Of a stretch of DNA of 64,000 bases, positions 13,690 through 27,000 are shown piece after piece. Numbering within the stretch: the stretch's first letter is position 1; each line of letters begins with the position of its first letter. This stretch comes from Dromaius novaehollandiae. Its lineage: Eukaryota; Chordata; Aves; Casuariiformes; Dromaiidae. The notes below the pieces were generated by a model that was given only the letters and a program-made list of their open reading frames with translations, did no database searches and was not told the origin of the DNA. The DNA is taken from the NCBI RefSeq assembly GCF_036370855.1, contig NC_088102.1, positions 66,597,601-66,661,600 on the forward strand, read 5' to 3'. The translations under genes were made by a program, and so were the position numbers.

Positions 13690-13945
13690 TATCACAGAAT
13701 TGTTGACGTTGGCAGGGGCCTCTGGAGACTGTCTAGTCCAACCCCCCTGCTCAGCGCAGGGTCAGCTAGAGCAGGCTGAGGGTACTTGCTGAGGGTACAC
13801 TCATCATTTAGGTTCATGTCCTCATCACCCATACGTGGTGTTCCATCACCTAGGTCATCGACGACGATGTTAAACAGTATTGGACCCAGTACTGACCTCT
13901 AGGGTATTCCATTAATGGCTGGCCTCCAGCTGGACATTGTGCAAA
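13690..13945 (-). repeat. CR1 LINE 3' fragment, antisense, internally deleted
   Basis: ATCACAGAATTGTTGACG and the GTCTAGTCCAACCCCCCTGC block are the reverse complement of the avian CR1 3' end. After about 13780 the sequence jumps to an interior CR1 block (GTTAAACAGTATTGGACCC, then GGCCTCCAGCTGGAC). A deletion inside the element is therefore likely. Confidence 0.85.
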
Positions 13946-16900
13946 ACGTGTTCTCAAAAACTAAAGAGAGGTCAGAAACTAAAGGTTTTTGTCAGAAAGA
14001 GCACTTTAGAGCTGTTCATGGTTCCTTTTCTGGAGCACTGGATAAAGCCATTTGGGATAGATCTGGTCCAGCATGTGAGAGAGTTTGAGGAATGGGAACT
14101 AACCTCAATCCCAGGTCTAATTTTCAAGATCTTACTGGGCATAAGGAGTGTCTCTGTTCATTTTGGGGCTATGGAGACGACTAAGGGCCAAAAGGAGACC
14201 AGTGGGAATTATTCACATGGTGTTTTTGGTGTTAAGTCTTGGGGTATGGACTTCCCTGCTGGAGGAGACCAAAATACGTTGTCATCTGATCAGCACAGAA
14301 CGTGCTGTAAGAGATGCTTTTACAGAAGCCCTTTCAAATAGATCTGGACGAGGGGGAGATGTTAGTTAGAGAAAGGAAGTAGAGGAAAAATGCTCCAGGA
14401 GTAAGGAATCTCATCTCAGGACCTCAGCTACCGATATTTTTCAGCTCTTATGCCACACTTTGACTATATTTTGGTGTTTTCCTGCCACAGGTGATTTGTC
14501 CTCTACATAGCAATGGGAGATGAGGCCATATCTAGCTGCGTTCTCCGTTTGGTTATGCTGGAAGAGACCAAGGCACTCTTTCTTGGGATTTTGTTCTCAA
14601 TGAGGAAAACGCTGAGCAGCCTTAGGTTGCAGCCTCTGGTTCCTGGCTGCCCTGTGTCTGGGATTGCCACTGGACAGCACGGATGTGCAAAAGGGGCCAC
14701 GTCCTGCCCCAGGGTGGAGGAACCACGAGCTGCAGACAGAGACCAGATTTCCTACCCATCCTGGGTTTGAAGCAGCCGTGCATCTCCTCTGTCCTGGCTG
14801 ATGTCCTGGGCGTCCCTGGGGCTGTGGGCCTGCAAGCGAGGAAGGCTTGGCACTGGGGGGTGGAGGAGGGAATGACCCGAGAAGCACAGTGGGGCCACGT
14901 CAGCTCTGCACCGCTTGCGCGTTTAACGTGACTGAAGGCGCTGGCCGTGCCGGCAGCTCCGTTCGCGCCTCGGCAGGGATGCAGTCCAAACAACACGGGG
15001 CCCTGATCAAACAGGGGCTTAATGGAGACCTTCTCCACTCATCGCCGGGGCTGAAAAACAGGCCTGCGTCACGGGGGGCAGGGAACAACAGGCAGCTGGC
15101 TCTGCCCCTGCCCTGCGCTGCTTATCGGCAGAACAGAGCGAGCGTCTCCATTTAGGGGAGTGTTTGCTTTGCCCAACTGCGGCGGTGCGATAGGCACTGC
15201 GACGAGATGCCGGTGCCCCCGCCACCCCTGCCGCCAGCGTCAGCGCTGCCTACGCCTGTGTGCCTGAAGGCAGACCCTCGCTCTCCTGCAGACCCTCTCC
15301 TGGCCGCGGGGTCCTCCGCCGTCGGCCCAGAGCCGTGTGTCCTCCTCCTCCGCACTTGCAAATACACCCGCAGTGCTTAAACCTCTCTGGTCCACCCCTG
15401 CCTGAACCTCCACCATGGGCGGTGGGAAAGTCCCCTTTTCACCTCCTAACCCCTCCATCTCTTTGCAAATCTAAGAGAAACGGCCAGATTTTGCTCAGTC
15501 ATCTGCAAAAAGCCAGGCACCAGGCTTAGACGCTGGTCCCGCGAGAGGTGCTGTGATTGCAGCATGGTCCTGCCAGCGAGGCAGCCCCCCTTGGCTCCCC
15601 CCACCAGATCCTCCGCCATGTGAGGCCATTTCTCGGCCAATTTCAGGAATAAACAGCTTGCTAATGGCAGGGCACTTGAAGCGATGATGCGGCACCCAGA
15701 GAAGGCGGCAGCTCAGTGCGTGTCCTAATGAGAGGTTATCAGACACATCGATCCCGCTCGCATCTCTGAGCGCGGGTGAGGAAGCAGCACCTCCTCCAGC
15801 CGCCTGCTCAGAAAGGCTCATGACCCCGAGCAGCCAGATGGCCAGAGCCCACATGAAAGAAAGAGAGGTGAAACAGGGCCACAGCAGTCAAACCTGTCAA
15901 AACAGGCAACCGGAGCTTCCTGGGAAGGAAAGTGCCCCTCTCTCCCTGAAGATGTCTAAGGAGGTGAGGGACGCGTCCTGCCCGTGTGCCACCCAGAGAC
16001 CTGGCAAAGACTGGCTGCTCTCATTAGAGGAAACTGCAAAAAAAACCAAAAAACACCCAATATGAGCTACCAATGTGTGATCAAATGCGGCAGGGCATGC
16101 CAAACTTGAAACCTGAAAGTAAATGCAAAGCAGTCCAGAAAATAAAACTGCCAGACTGTAGCTCCAAGTCTGACGGCCACCCTCTGGCTATGTCTCCGGA
16201 GGCTTTCTAAAATTGGACCAAGACGGTTCACGAGTGAGCTGTGGTCTGGATGCCCATTTTGAGTCACCGTGGAGGAGACTGACTTTTTGGTTTGGAGATG
16301 CTCTTTTGAAGTGTCTGAAAATGAATGTCCAAAAAAGTCCAGAACCTGAAATTGCTGGTGTTTTTTTTAATATCCTGACCACATCACTCCTTACTGCTTT
16401 AGATCTTAGCTTTTTGTCTGTCAGAAATAGGGAATGTGAGGGTCTGATCTGAGCATTACATTACTTGCTTACAGTGCTGTTCCCTGCCCGCTAGGTAATT
16501 TCTGAACTGACGGGGAGCCTCAGTTCCCTTCCCACAGAGCTTACAAATCTGAAATAGAGAGAGCAGCTAGGTAGAAGAGAGAAACACGGAGGAAGAAGAA
16601 ATGCCTTGGAGATGTTCAGGTCGTGGATGGCTACATGGGCACGGGCATATAATTTAGGCAGCGTGTTACTTGGAGACAGCCAGAAATGGCATATTTCAGA
16701 TGTTCACGACAATTCAGCTCCTTTAATTTCCAAGTGTTCCCAAGCTGTTCGTTTTGGTCGGTTTATCAGTTTTATCTGTTTTCTAGTTCTCTGTCTGACG
16801 CCGTTGGCACTTCTGTTTACCTCAGAGGTTGCTTTTCCTGCCCAGATAGTAATTCTCCTTCTTCTGTCTTTCCAAGGGCATGTCCCATGGCTTCTGTAGC

Positions 16901-19900
16901 TCTTTCAGTCCTGGTTTTCTTAGCTGCCCATGTCTTTCCTCCAGTTTCACCTGCCTAGTGAGAGTTAGGAGGCATTTGGAGATAGGGTGAGAGTGACATC
17001 TCCAAGGCTTATGGAGCAGTATGAAGGACCACGTTGCAGCTCTGCTTAGCGCATATTCTCTCCCAATCCTGATACTCTTCTGTCTCTCAAAAATCAAAAA
17101 GTACCTTGAGCTTTCTTTAAAGTGTTTTTGGAGAGCTGCTTTTCACCATCCCTACAACACAAAATCTATTTTAACATACAGAAAACGACTTGTAAGATGG
17201 AATAAATGAAGTCCCAGAGCGGATAAGGCTCATGCAGTAGTGTTAAAGCCAATGAGGTATGTCCTTTTACACCCAGAGCAGTGAATTTCTCCATGAAAGT
17301 TATTTGATGCCAAAGGAAAATTTGGAAAATATGACAATCCAGGGAGAGATCCTTGTTTTTTATCATGGGAACTTTCATCCCAGTCATGCAAAACGAATGT
17401 CCTGAAGACAGCTGGATCTGTAACAGCCAAACAAACTGTAGGAAAGTGTTAAACTAACCTCCTGCCATACCATGATCAAAAAGAAAAGAATAAAAAAGGA
17501 GATAATCCTTGTTTAAATATCACAAGCAGCAGCTGAGTCAGTGAGAGCTTTAGACTGGAAATGTCAGGGAGGAATTTAGATTTTCAGAGCAGTTGCTGGT
17601 CTGCAATTATCATAAGTCACTTACAGGGACCCCGTGTCTCTCATTGCCCTCAACCACACGTCTGTAGGGAGGGGAAGCAGAGACAAAACACATGGCCCTA
17701 CCGAGGACAGATAAGGGGAATCGAGCACGATGCCACTAAAGGAACAAGGCAATTCCCTTCAGGCTATGACCAGGCTACTGTGGCTGTGTGAGTTAGACGT
17801 AGGCAGGGAGGAAGGGGGATGGAGAGCAGGGGGGGAGGCAAAGAAGAGGAGAGGCAGGGAAGGGAAGGGAAATGGTATGAGACAGAAGTGATCAATGGAG
17901 AAAATTGCATGCTAGCTCCCCAAAAAGGGCATTTCTTTGCTTCTGGAGCTGTTTTGGGGGTAAGAATGGAGACAAAACAATGAGGATTGGAGTTTTTCTA
18001 GCCTTTCCTTTTGTGGCTCTTTCCCTCCTATAATAGCATCTCTTGTCGCAATCTAGCACGTCCCCAATGTAAATTCAATAAGTGAAAGCACTGTTAACTG
18101 CCCTCCAACAGGCACTGCCCCCACCAACATGGGAAGGGAGAAAGATGAGCACTTGAAACACGTAATTTTAACCATATTACGTGATGCAGGGACATGCATT
18201 TTCCCAGTTGGTACGTGTGGGAAGGCTAAAGGCTTCCTTTGCAAGGGACGTGATTTTTGCCTGCCTTTCCTCACTAAAAAGGTCAGGCTTCCAAGGTCAG
18301 CTCCTGGTGGGATGCAAGACAAAAGGACCTCATGCGCGCTGTGCTGGAGGGCGTTAGCTGGTGCCTACCCTGCCCTCCTGGCTGGGGACAGCAGGTACTC
18401 TAGCTCCTGCTTTGTGGTTTGTGGCAATGGGACACTGGGCCATCACAACCATTTCTCCTCTTTCACAGCACACGGGCGGTACAATCTCCTTTAGTCTTAT
18501 GCTGTCTTAGCTCTGTGTCTGATAAACATCATCTTCAAGCAAGGCATCCCATTCTGGTTAGGAAATTTCAAGCTGAGGGAAACATAGCTTTCCCAACATC
18601 CATGGGTTTGCTCACTCTCTCTGTTAAAAAAATGTATGCCTTACTACTATCTGAACTCTTTTCTTGCTTAACTTTCAGCTACAGATCTTTTTGTTCTCTT
18701 CTCCACTAGATTAAAGTATCTGTGTTTGTACAGGACAGTCCTATCATTGTAAGGATAGGAAATGTAATCTCATAGACCCAGCTTTTCCATTTTGTCAGCC
18801 CAGTAGCTTAATGGTAGAATTACTGAAGTCAGGTGTATTGCATGAGTATAGATCTCGGACTCTTCTCTTTCTTTACCTTCCATGACTGTGGATCAATAAA
18901 ACACTGTTGATACACCTTGAAGATCCAGAAGACAAGCACAGGGCTTTGATGAGTCACCCTGTTAAGCCTGCTGGGATGAAAGTGCCATGGGTGATACATT
19001 TGCATTTCTTCTCTAAAAAGAAGAGCAAAATATTTTCTCCTGCTCTTCCCCATGCTTCTACTTGATGACTACCTGTTAGGAATACCAGATGAGATCCAGA
19101 GCAGATGTGAAGTAATCAAATTGCATTGATTTCACTGAAATGCTGTTGCCAATTTCCAATTCAGACCTGGTTGTGTCTACATAATGGATCTCGTCCGTTC
19201 AATGCTGAACGTAAAATACCTATCTGCCTGTAAACAGAACTATGAGTAAACACTTGTATGAAGTCAGCATGGTGACATTTTCATAGGTCTGAGACCCCTT
19301 GTGTAACTCCCAATGCTAAAATTACATCGGACCTTTTGTGTGACAGATGGACTGTTTCATACTCCAGTGCCTGAGGAGAGGGGGAACCAAGGGGGGAGAA
19401 GTCAGCTCTACTCTGTATGCTTGGAAGTAGCACTGAGCTGTATTTCCCTGGCAGTTGCTCTTCTTGTCTCTCTGGCTGGCCTGGAGCTGCTGTTGTAGAA
19501 GAGGAGAAAGGGGGTGAAAAGACTAGGGGGAGAAGATGTATAGATGTCACTGAACTGACATGTCCACGATGAAGGAGAACATTGGGAAAACACTGACAAA
19601 ACATTGATGGAAAGTCCTTGGCTACTTCTAGTGTCATTTGCTTCCACAGCCAGAACCATGAGGGATGAGTGACCTGAAAACTGAGGAGATAGCAATGCTC
19701 AGGGGAATGTCCCAAAAGAAGATTTGGGGTCCAGGTCTATCCTCGCCATGCTGGAGTGCTGCAATGCAGGTCCTAACAGTCACAGGGAACGCAAAGCAAG
19801 TCTCAAGGGCTCAAAGTCACTTCTGATCCCCTGTTTCTGTGCCATCAGCTTTGATGGGGCTAAGACCTCACAAACAAATAGCAAAGTGTTTGCAGTCCTT

Positions 19901-20480
19901 TCAAAAGGGTGACGGGGACTGGTTTAGGATCCCTTGCCACAGCTTCACTTTCCCAATTCTGATGCAGACAAGAGTTAGGTAAATTATATCTTACCCTATG
20001 GCATAGGCAGATGAGCAAGGTGGTCAGATATGCTGGGCTAGGACACTGTTATCACGAGACTCTACAGCAAGCCTCCAAGTGGGAGTGGAAGGGGCAAGTG
20101 AGCAAACAGGTTCGTTATCCATTTTGTCAAAATACAGCTGCTGATGGCTGTGGCCAGGGAATGACTAACAGAATCCATGCTCCCCTCTCATTAAATGTGT
20201 AATCTAAGCACTCTGGTGGTGTAGACTGCAGGTAGGACATCCGTATTACTCATTTTAGGCTCTTAGCCTGTTAGTAAGGAGTCCCCCAGGCCCTCTGTTT
20301 TCCATGAGCATTTCTGTAAGCTGCCGCAAAGAGGGATGGCTCCCACTCCCCACCAGCCAGCCCCCTCTCTTTCAGGGTTCGTCCAGAAGTACTTCCATTG
20401 ATTCTGGCATCTATTGCCCGCTATTAACTGTTTCTTCCCAGCAGTGCTGAAAAAGGTGACAGTTCCAGCAGTTATCAGCC
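13946..20480. other. Intergenic DNA without recognised genes
   Basis: No coding exon was recognised. A purine-rich tract of about 90 bases lies at 17795-17885. A pair of AGGTCA half-sites lies at 18278-18299. The rest looks like ordinary single-copy DNA. Confidence 0.6.
18278..18299 (+). promoter_or_regulatory. Candidate nuclear-receptor site pair (NBRE-like)
   Basis: AAAGGTCA at 18278-18285 is an exact NBRE, the monomer site of NR4A receptors. A second AAGGTCA at 18293-18299 follows after an 8-base gap between the AGGTCA cores. NR4A2 (Nurr1) activates TH in dopamine neurons. The site lies about 9.5 kb upstream of the TH promoter; a single 8-mer match is expected by chance in a window this size, so this is only a candidate. 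Confidence 0.3.
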
Positions 20481-20489
20481 TCAAAACAG

Positions 20490-20580
20490 AAAGCAGGAAA
20501 TTAAGGCGGTGAGTTAAGTGACTTGCCCAAGGCCATGCAGTAAACAGCCAGAAATGCAGCCCCGTGTTTTCTGCACTAGT
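20490..20580 (-). repeat. MIR-like SINE fragment, antisense
   Basis: GAGTTAAGTGACTTGCCCAA followed by GGCCATGCAGTAAACAGCCAG matches in order the antisense MIR core ('gttaagtaacttgcccaaggtcacacagctagtaagtggcag'). This is the clearest MIR-type fossil in the window. Confidence 0.7.
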
Positions 20581-22864
20581 TGTTGCCAATAAAATAAGTG
20601 CTGGACATTTGATTTTTCTTGTCATAATGTTTCTGGTGTTTTCAGGTAGTTGTTTAGCAGCCCAACCTTTTTTCCAGAAGAGCAAATACACTGTCAGACT
20701 CAATGCTCAGAAATTCTGTGCTAGATCCCCATATTAAGAGGAGGGTTTTTTTGTAATTACTGTTTCCTGGATTTTTCTTTCCCCTGTCTGGGAGCTCCCA
20801 GACTCCTCTTCAATCTTTTCTCCCTTCTCCAAAGGGCTTCATGTTTTAGAGAATGCTGAGGTCATTATGCAAGCATCTGACTCCAGGAGCTGGGAATAAA
20901 ACATTGGGTATCACAGGACATATGTTAAAATCAGCAGGGCTAGTAGTGCAGGAGGAGACCATAGTGCAGCACAGAACTGTGCAGCAGGCTAACTTTCTAC
21001 AATAAGGTGGAGTTCCCTGTTTCTGGAGAGTGTGCTACCTTTAAAGAAAACTTATTGGTTCCTGTTATTCTTTAGACATATTTCTCTTTCTTTTTCCTAG
21101 CAATGCTATGGATACAGACTCCCATGGGACAACAGAAGTTGACAGAGGCAGTGGTCCTTAGTTGATGGAAAAGTAGGCAAAGCTACCAAATTTCTCAGGA
21201 TATTATTGCTGATATTTTTCTTTCCTTTTTTTTCATGACCTTGTTAAATAAGTTGTTTGTCAGTTAGAATATGGTGGTCCGAAGGTGTCTACAATTAGTT
21301 TTACAGCTGCACAAGATGGTGTGCTCCAACAGACGATGCATTTTATTCCACCGCGCACTCCTGACTGTCTGCTTGCTGCCCACATTTCCGAAGAAAAAAT
21401 TACTCGTAAGTGCTTCCCCATTGATCCAAGATGAGGAGGTTATTTTGGATTCTGCAGTGGCAGGTGCATCATCAACACAATAATTCTGAATTTTCACTTG
21501 CATGTTCCCAGTCCATTTCCTGATGCAGAAAGGGAGAGGGCTTACTTCTTCTCCAGCTCTTGAAAAGTCAGGACTAAGTTACTGGGGAGAGGGAGATGCT
21601 GATTTCTCTCTACATTCCAGCAGCCTTTCTTCCCTCTGAAAACCCTCTCCCCAAGCCATTCACCACTTTCCTTGAAATAATACCATTTTCCTCTGAATTG
21701 TTGATTTCTGCAAAAATTTCCCAGAATTGCGATTTCATTGTTGAACAATGCGAGGAGATTTGCTAGATGGTGAGTCCAAATTGGAGCAGCGTGAGAGCAA
21801 ACTTTTGAAGCTAAAACATGGAGCAGAAAAGAGAGTTGTGAGACTAGCCAGTCAACATGCTTCAAAACTGGGGGCAAGCAGGCATTTTTGATGGATAATA
21901 AGAACATTCTCAGAAAGAATATTCTCAGATTTAGCTAAAAACTGATTTGGCCTTCTGAAATGTCAAAACTTAGACACAGAGCTTTGCAATTCACTGCTAA
22001 AGATATTGGCCTTGATCTTTACGTCAGATGGATTTGCCTCCATGGAGCAGAACTCTCCTGACAGCTGTGTACTATGCTTCGAGAATACACTGATGCATAC
22101 CAAGGAAAAAAACCCTGGATGAGTTTGCACCGCCCCACTCTATCTCCTATGGGAAAGTGTATTTTCTGCCATGCTCTTTTTACGCAGACAGCTTTTTTGA
22201 TTTTGCTCCATGGTTCACCCACTTGCTGGAAGAACAGCAGTGGCAGAAGACTACAGAAGGGAGAAATGTGCAGGAAGAGTTGTGACTTGAGAAGACTCCC
22301 TTTTTAGGGGAGGCCAAAGCTGGAGATGTAAACCTGAGACTGGGAAAGTCACAGTGGATCTAAGGCAACAGTGAGGATTCAATGCTTGAGGAGAACGGAT
22401 GGGGCCCCCAAAGGCTTGGGGCTGTGGGAGGGGAAGGAGAAGGGGACAGGGGGCCATAAGAGCCCTGGGAGAAGGGGAGCATGGTAGGTGGCACTGGAGA
22501 GGTGCAGACCTCAGGGAGGATGGAGGGATTGCGGTGTCAGGGGGAGAGGAGGAGTGCCAGCACAAAGCCCCCACACTGGGGTTCTTTGTGTCCTGGTGGA
22601 AACTGCCGTGGAGGGAGGAAGCAGGGGGCCAGGACCCCACGTCCCACCCCACGCCTGTCCGTTGGCCAGGTCCTGAGCTACTAAACCTCTTCTGATCTGG
22701 CAGTGCTTTTCCCTCAGAGCGGCAGGAGACGTCTCGGTTCCTCTTAGCAAGGAGCTAGCACACTCTGCTTCTTGCAGCCCCCCTTCGCCCGGGCTCATTT
22801 GCTGAGAGAGAGCGCAAGCACTGAAGTCAGTGCTTTGCAGATAATAGGAGGCTGCAAAGTTAAG

Positions 22865-23085
22865 AGGGAGATGCAAATTTTAATTATATTTTTTTCCTGC
22901 TGTTGCCCCAGCCCTGGGGAGTCTGCAATGACATGGAGGCATGAGGTGTCATTATGGTTATTAAACTCCTTTGTGGCACTCGGTGATGTTGAATGGAGCT
23001 GTGAAGGGAGAAGAGAAAAAAAACCTCTCTTGATGGAGCTGGCTAACCTCTGCTGTAATTACTTCACGTGGCAGACTATAATTAT
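22865..23085. promoter_or_regulatory. Candidate enhancer with POU, homeodomain and E-box motifs
   Basis: An exact octamer ATGCAAAT (22871-22878) abuts TAATTA (22881-22886). Two more TAATTA cores (23056-23061, 23079-23084) flank a CACGTG E-box (23065-23070). The clustering of POU, homeodomain and bHLH-type motifs about 4.7-4.9 kb upstream of TH is typical of neural enhancers. Function is inferred from motifs only. Confidence 0.35.
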
Positions 23086-24025
23086 TCGGGCTATGGGAGG
23101 GAAGAGGGAGAGAGAGTGGATGAGAATGGGAGGAAGAACAACGTCAGGGACTGGCCACGAGACATGGCCATCGGTAAAGCTCTTGGCTGCAACGGGAGAC
23201 GTCAGCTCGTCGTCACATCAGCAGGCATCGTCCCTTTCGTTGCTCTGCTCGTGGTGCCCTTGTGCGGTACCAACCCTGCCTCCTGCCCCTGCGGCTCCCC
23301 AGGCCCTCCAGCGAGACCCGCACCCGCACTCTTGGGACTCAAATCAAGGTCACAGACTATCACATGAAGATCTCTTCAGCTCCCACGTTGGGTGACTGCT
23401 GTATGGCACATCATGATTTTTCTCTAGACCGCGAGTTTGGTCCCCGTATCTGAGGTGCTTAGGAACGGTGATTATTATAACACTTGAGGATGCACAGAAT
23501 GACCAAATCAATCCAGTCAAAAAGGATATTTTCTTCCTCTATTCTCTGCACTGCCAGTCGTGTGTCCAACGGCAGGTGAAATGAGCCTCCAAAGGCCCAG
23601 CAGTGCTGTGCACAGCCATGCCATTTCCCTAATCCGTTCTGGCTCTGCTTTACCCTTGAGGGAAGCACAGTCAGAGCTGCCCACTTTATGGGCTCTTCTG
23701 CCTTGGGACTAGCGCAGCTAAGCAGTTTCCAACAGTGTTTGCCGTTTCTGTTTTGTGTCAGATAAATCCCTTAAAACACGCAGCTGGTTACACATGGCAC
23801 CCGCACACGTTCAAGGGGAGTCATGCAGCTGGAGCGTCAGAAACAAAGCCCTGATGAAGACCCATCCCTCCCTCTATTTCCTTTATAAAGCTTCCTAAAT
23901 GTTCCCCTTCTTTGTCTGTTAGCGAGCTCAGGAGGTAGTCAAGCATGCCGAAAGCGCAGTTTGGCCCGGGAGCAGGGGCAAAGGGTAACTAAACATGCTC
24001 GCACCCCCCCAGGAGTCAGGCACCC

Positions 24026-24047
24026 CAATAGCATGTGCATGCTATTG
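24026..24047. repeat. Perfect 10-bp inverted repeat with 2-bp centre
   Basis: CAATAGCATG, TG, CATGCTATTG: the two arms are exact reverse complements. It could be a dimeric factor site (it holds ATGTGCAT, a POU-like core) or a small cruciform. Confidence 0.6.
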
Positions 24048-27000
24048 CTCATGGCCCCGAAGAGGTGGTTTGCAGAGATGTAGGCGCACACAGGAATGGC
24101 AATGTCTGAGCCGGTGGCTATCGCCAGAGAGGGGGGACTTTGCTTGGGAAGGACACAGGTAGGAAACGCGCTACAGAGCTGTGGCCCGGCCCTACGCGGA
24201 GGACTCGCGTGTGCTGCCGCGCAGCAGCTGGCCTGCCCTCTTGCAGGTACGCTCAGCCGCGGCACTGGAGGCTTCGCAGCCTGCCCCTCGTGTTCAAAAC
24301 AGATCCTGCTGCTGGGTGGTTTCTCGCAAAAACGAATCTGATTTTCCCAGCGCAGTCAGAGGGAGAAAGCCTTTTCTCCACTCGTGGTCTCCAGGAAGCC
24401 CGGCCCTTGGTTCCCTGGAAAGCAGGATTTTGCCCTTGTCGCGTGGGGTCTCCTCTCCGAGTCCCCATGCAGGAGAGCGCTTTCCTACAAGGCAGGGCTC
24501 ACGTCGCCAGACAGAGATGGTGCTGACGGATTAGCAGGGCTTAAAGGAAAAAAGAGATGTGCGCTTATTTTTTCATCCATATAAAGAGAAAGGATTAAAA
24601 ATCAAGGGCTTTGGCATGAGGAACTAAGTAGAAGAACTGCTGAGCTTAAATCGGATGCCTGGTTTCACAAGGAGAGAAACAACATATATTGAGACAAAAG
24701 GAAAACAGAAAATACGTTCAACAAAATTCCATCTATCAGTACAATAGTCCTGAAAACTTGTCTGATTTTATCATCTCTTTTTAAAGTCACTGCTTGTGAG
24801 AGCATTTCTTATATGTGATTTATGAATATGTTACAGCTGTCTGCAGGAGGGCAGAATGACTTGTTCTCATCCCATATTTATTGAAGTACTTTACTAAATT
24901 TCTCAATCTTTTACATAAACTGACATTTTAAGACTATCCTTTGAGCAACTTGATTACAAATTTGAATAACTGGAACTTGCTTTGATGACTGATTTTAGGT
25001 TTAGCATCCCCTACAAATGCTGTTCTAAAAAGCCCTTTAAACTAAGTCAGTTACTAAAAATAAAAGGTCTATCAAAATGATTTTTGTTTTTTATTTTAAG
25101 GTAAGAAAACTGTGTGAAGGAAAAGAGTTTAAGTTCATTAAATATTCTGAAATTTGTCTTTGTCTTGAAATTAAACTAAAACCCCCAAATCAAAAATGTT
25201 GAAATTTTATGTTATACTACACACTGTTTTGAAGTGTAAGGCAATGCAGAGGAGTTCAGTCCGAATGAAAAATTTCTTTGATAAAAATATTCAAATGCAG
25301 TTATTAGAACTCTCCTCCTGCCCAACTCTCTTTTTCTTTCCTAAACGAAATTCCAGTGAAACTGGCCAATCTTAGAAAACCTTTTCATTGTAAAAATCTC
25401 CTCTTGCAACAGTATATCACACTGACAAAGTCTCTGAATGTTTTTTATCAAGTATTTCTTGAATACTTAGCCTAACTGCAGCTTGCCCAACTTGTCTTCT
25501 TTGCAACTTAATGCTATATTACCCAATACATTTGCATGAAATTGCCTGGCCTGGCTATAAAAGGCATTGAACGGCTTCACGGGAAAAGCAAACAGTTAAT
25601 GGCTGGAAGAGGTATCTTTGCCTTCTTTGCATGTTTACTTTATGAGCACCTTAATGGAGTTAGGGAATCCCCAGTGAGTGCTCTTCACTGATCTATAATG
25701 TGAAAGACATGTAAGTTTTATTTCTTTTGCCTCTTTTGGAGTTGCTTCTTGTTAGTGCCAGACCTCTTAGGACTTCTAGCAGTCAGCAATTCATTCTGGG
25801 TTTTTTTTTGTTTTTTGTTTGTTTGTTTGTTTTTCCAAGGACTTGTGAAATTTAATGTAAAGACTAGCTTTACTAGGAGCTGTGCTGGGTTTTACATGAA
25901 CACTGTCCCAGAGTCATTCCAAAAAGCCATTTGGTCCCTTAGCCAGGAGGAAATCAATGACCGAGCATGTGGCCGTTGCGGTGAGCCTTCACTTGCTTCT
26001 TAGGTCAAAACACTCTCTTGGCTGCAATTCGAAGCAACGCTGGTGATGTCCAGGTCTTCTTTTCTCTGCGCCCTCCGAGAAAATGGGCTGACAAAGCTCC
26101 CGAGAAGGGGCACGCGGCAGTGAGCCCAGCAGGACGCCTGCCTAGGCTGCGGGGCAGGACCGAGCACTCTTATCTTGGAGGTATTGCTCACACCCTGGGC
26201 TATCTGGCTACCAAGGCCCACCTCTGTCAGCAGCACAAACCAAAGCCACCATAGGCCTGCACTGATTCGGACCCCCCCAAGTGCTGCTTCTTTCCCAAGG
26301 AGATCCTGGAATTCCAGGTGATGCTTTTCCATCACTCGCTCCTGCAAGTTTGGTGGGGTTTTATCTCATATTTCAAGCATCCAGGGTTTAGCAGAGGGCA
26401 AACAGAAGGTTTAAGGGACTCAGAGGGATTATGGATGTAATTAAAGCAAAACCAGGGGCTATTCTGAGTGTGTGTGAAGCGGTCCTGCACGTGAGGCAGG
26501 AGAGGCCGGGGAGAGAAGAGCTCCTGCCTGCCGCTTAACTCGCTCCTGCAGTTCCCGTTTGGGAGAAGAGCAGGGTGTTTCCAGCACCAGCAAGAAGACC
26601 ATCCCGGCTGGCTGACTTGAGTCAAAATTAATTTCTGCTCGCTACTGGACCAACTTTTTAGCTGCTGCCAACTGCTGACTTCGCAGCCGACCTGCACCAC
26701 CTTCCAGCCTGCTAGGCTCTCCCAGGATGCCTTAACGGGGCCGGCAGCGTTTTCGTGCTGCCTGCACCCCGGGCTTTGCAGGAGACGGCAAAGCAGCAAG
26801 AACTTTGCAGCCTTGAGGAGGGCAATGGGCCACTGATCCTCTGGCACCGCAAAAATCATCAACACCATTGGCACAAACTCAGCTCTCTTGCTGGAAGGGA
26901 GAGGGGCCACGGAAAGGCAGGGCCACTAACGGGAGCCAGGTATCTTTGAGAGATGACTTCAAAAGCAACACCGCGGACAGTCAAGGCTGTTGGGGAGCTC

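Noticed and set aside
16500-16560. Sense MIR fragment (GAGCCTCAGTTCCC)
   Set aside because: Only one short block matches and no second MIR block follows in order.
22772-23395. 207-codon open frame upstream of TH
   Set aside because: The translation is low-complexity without a domain, and the region fits non-coding regulatory DNA better.
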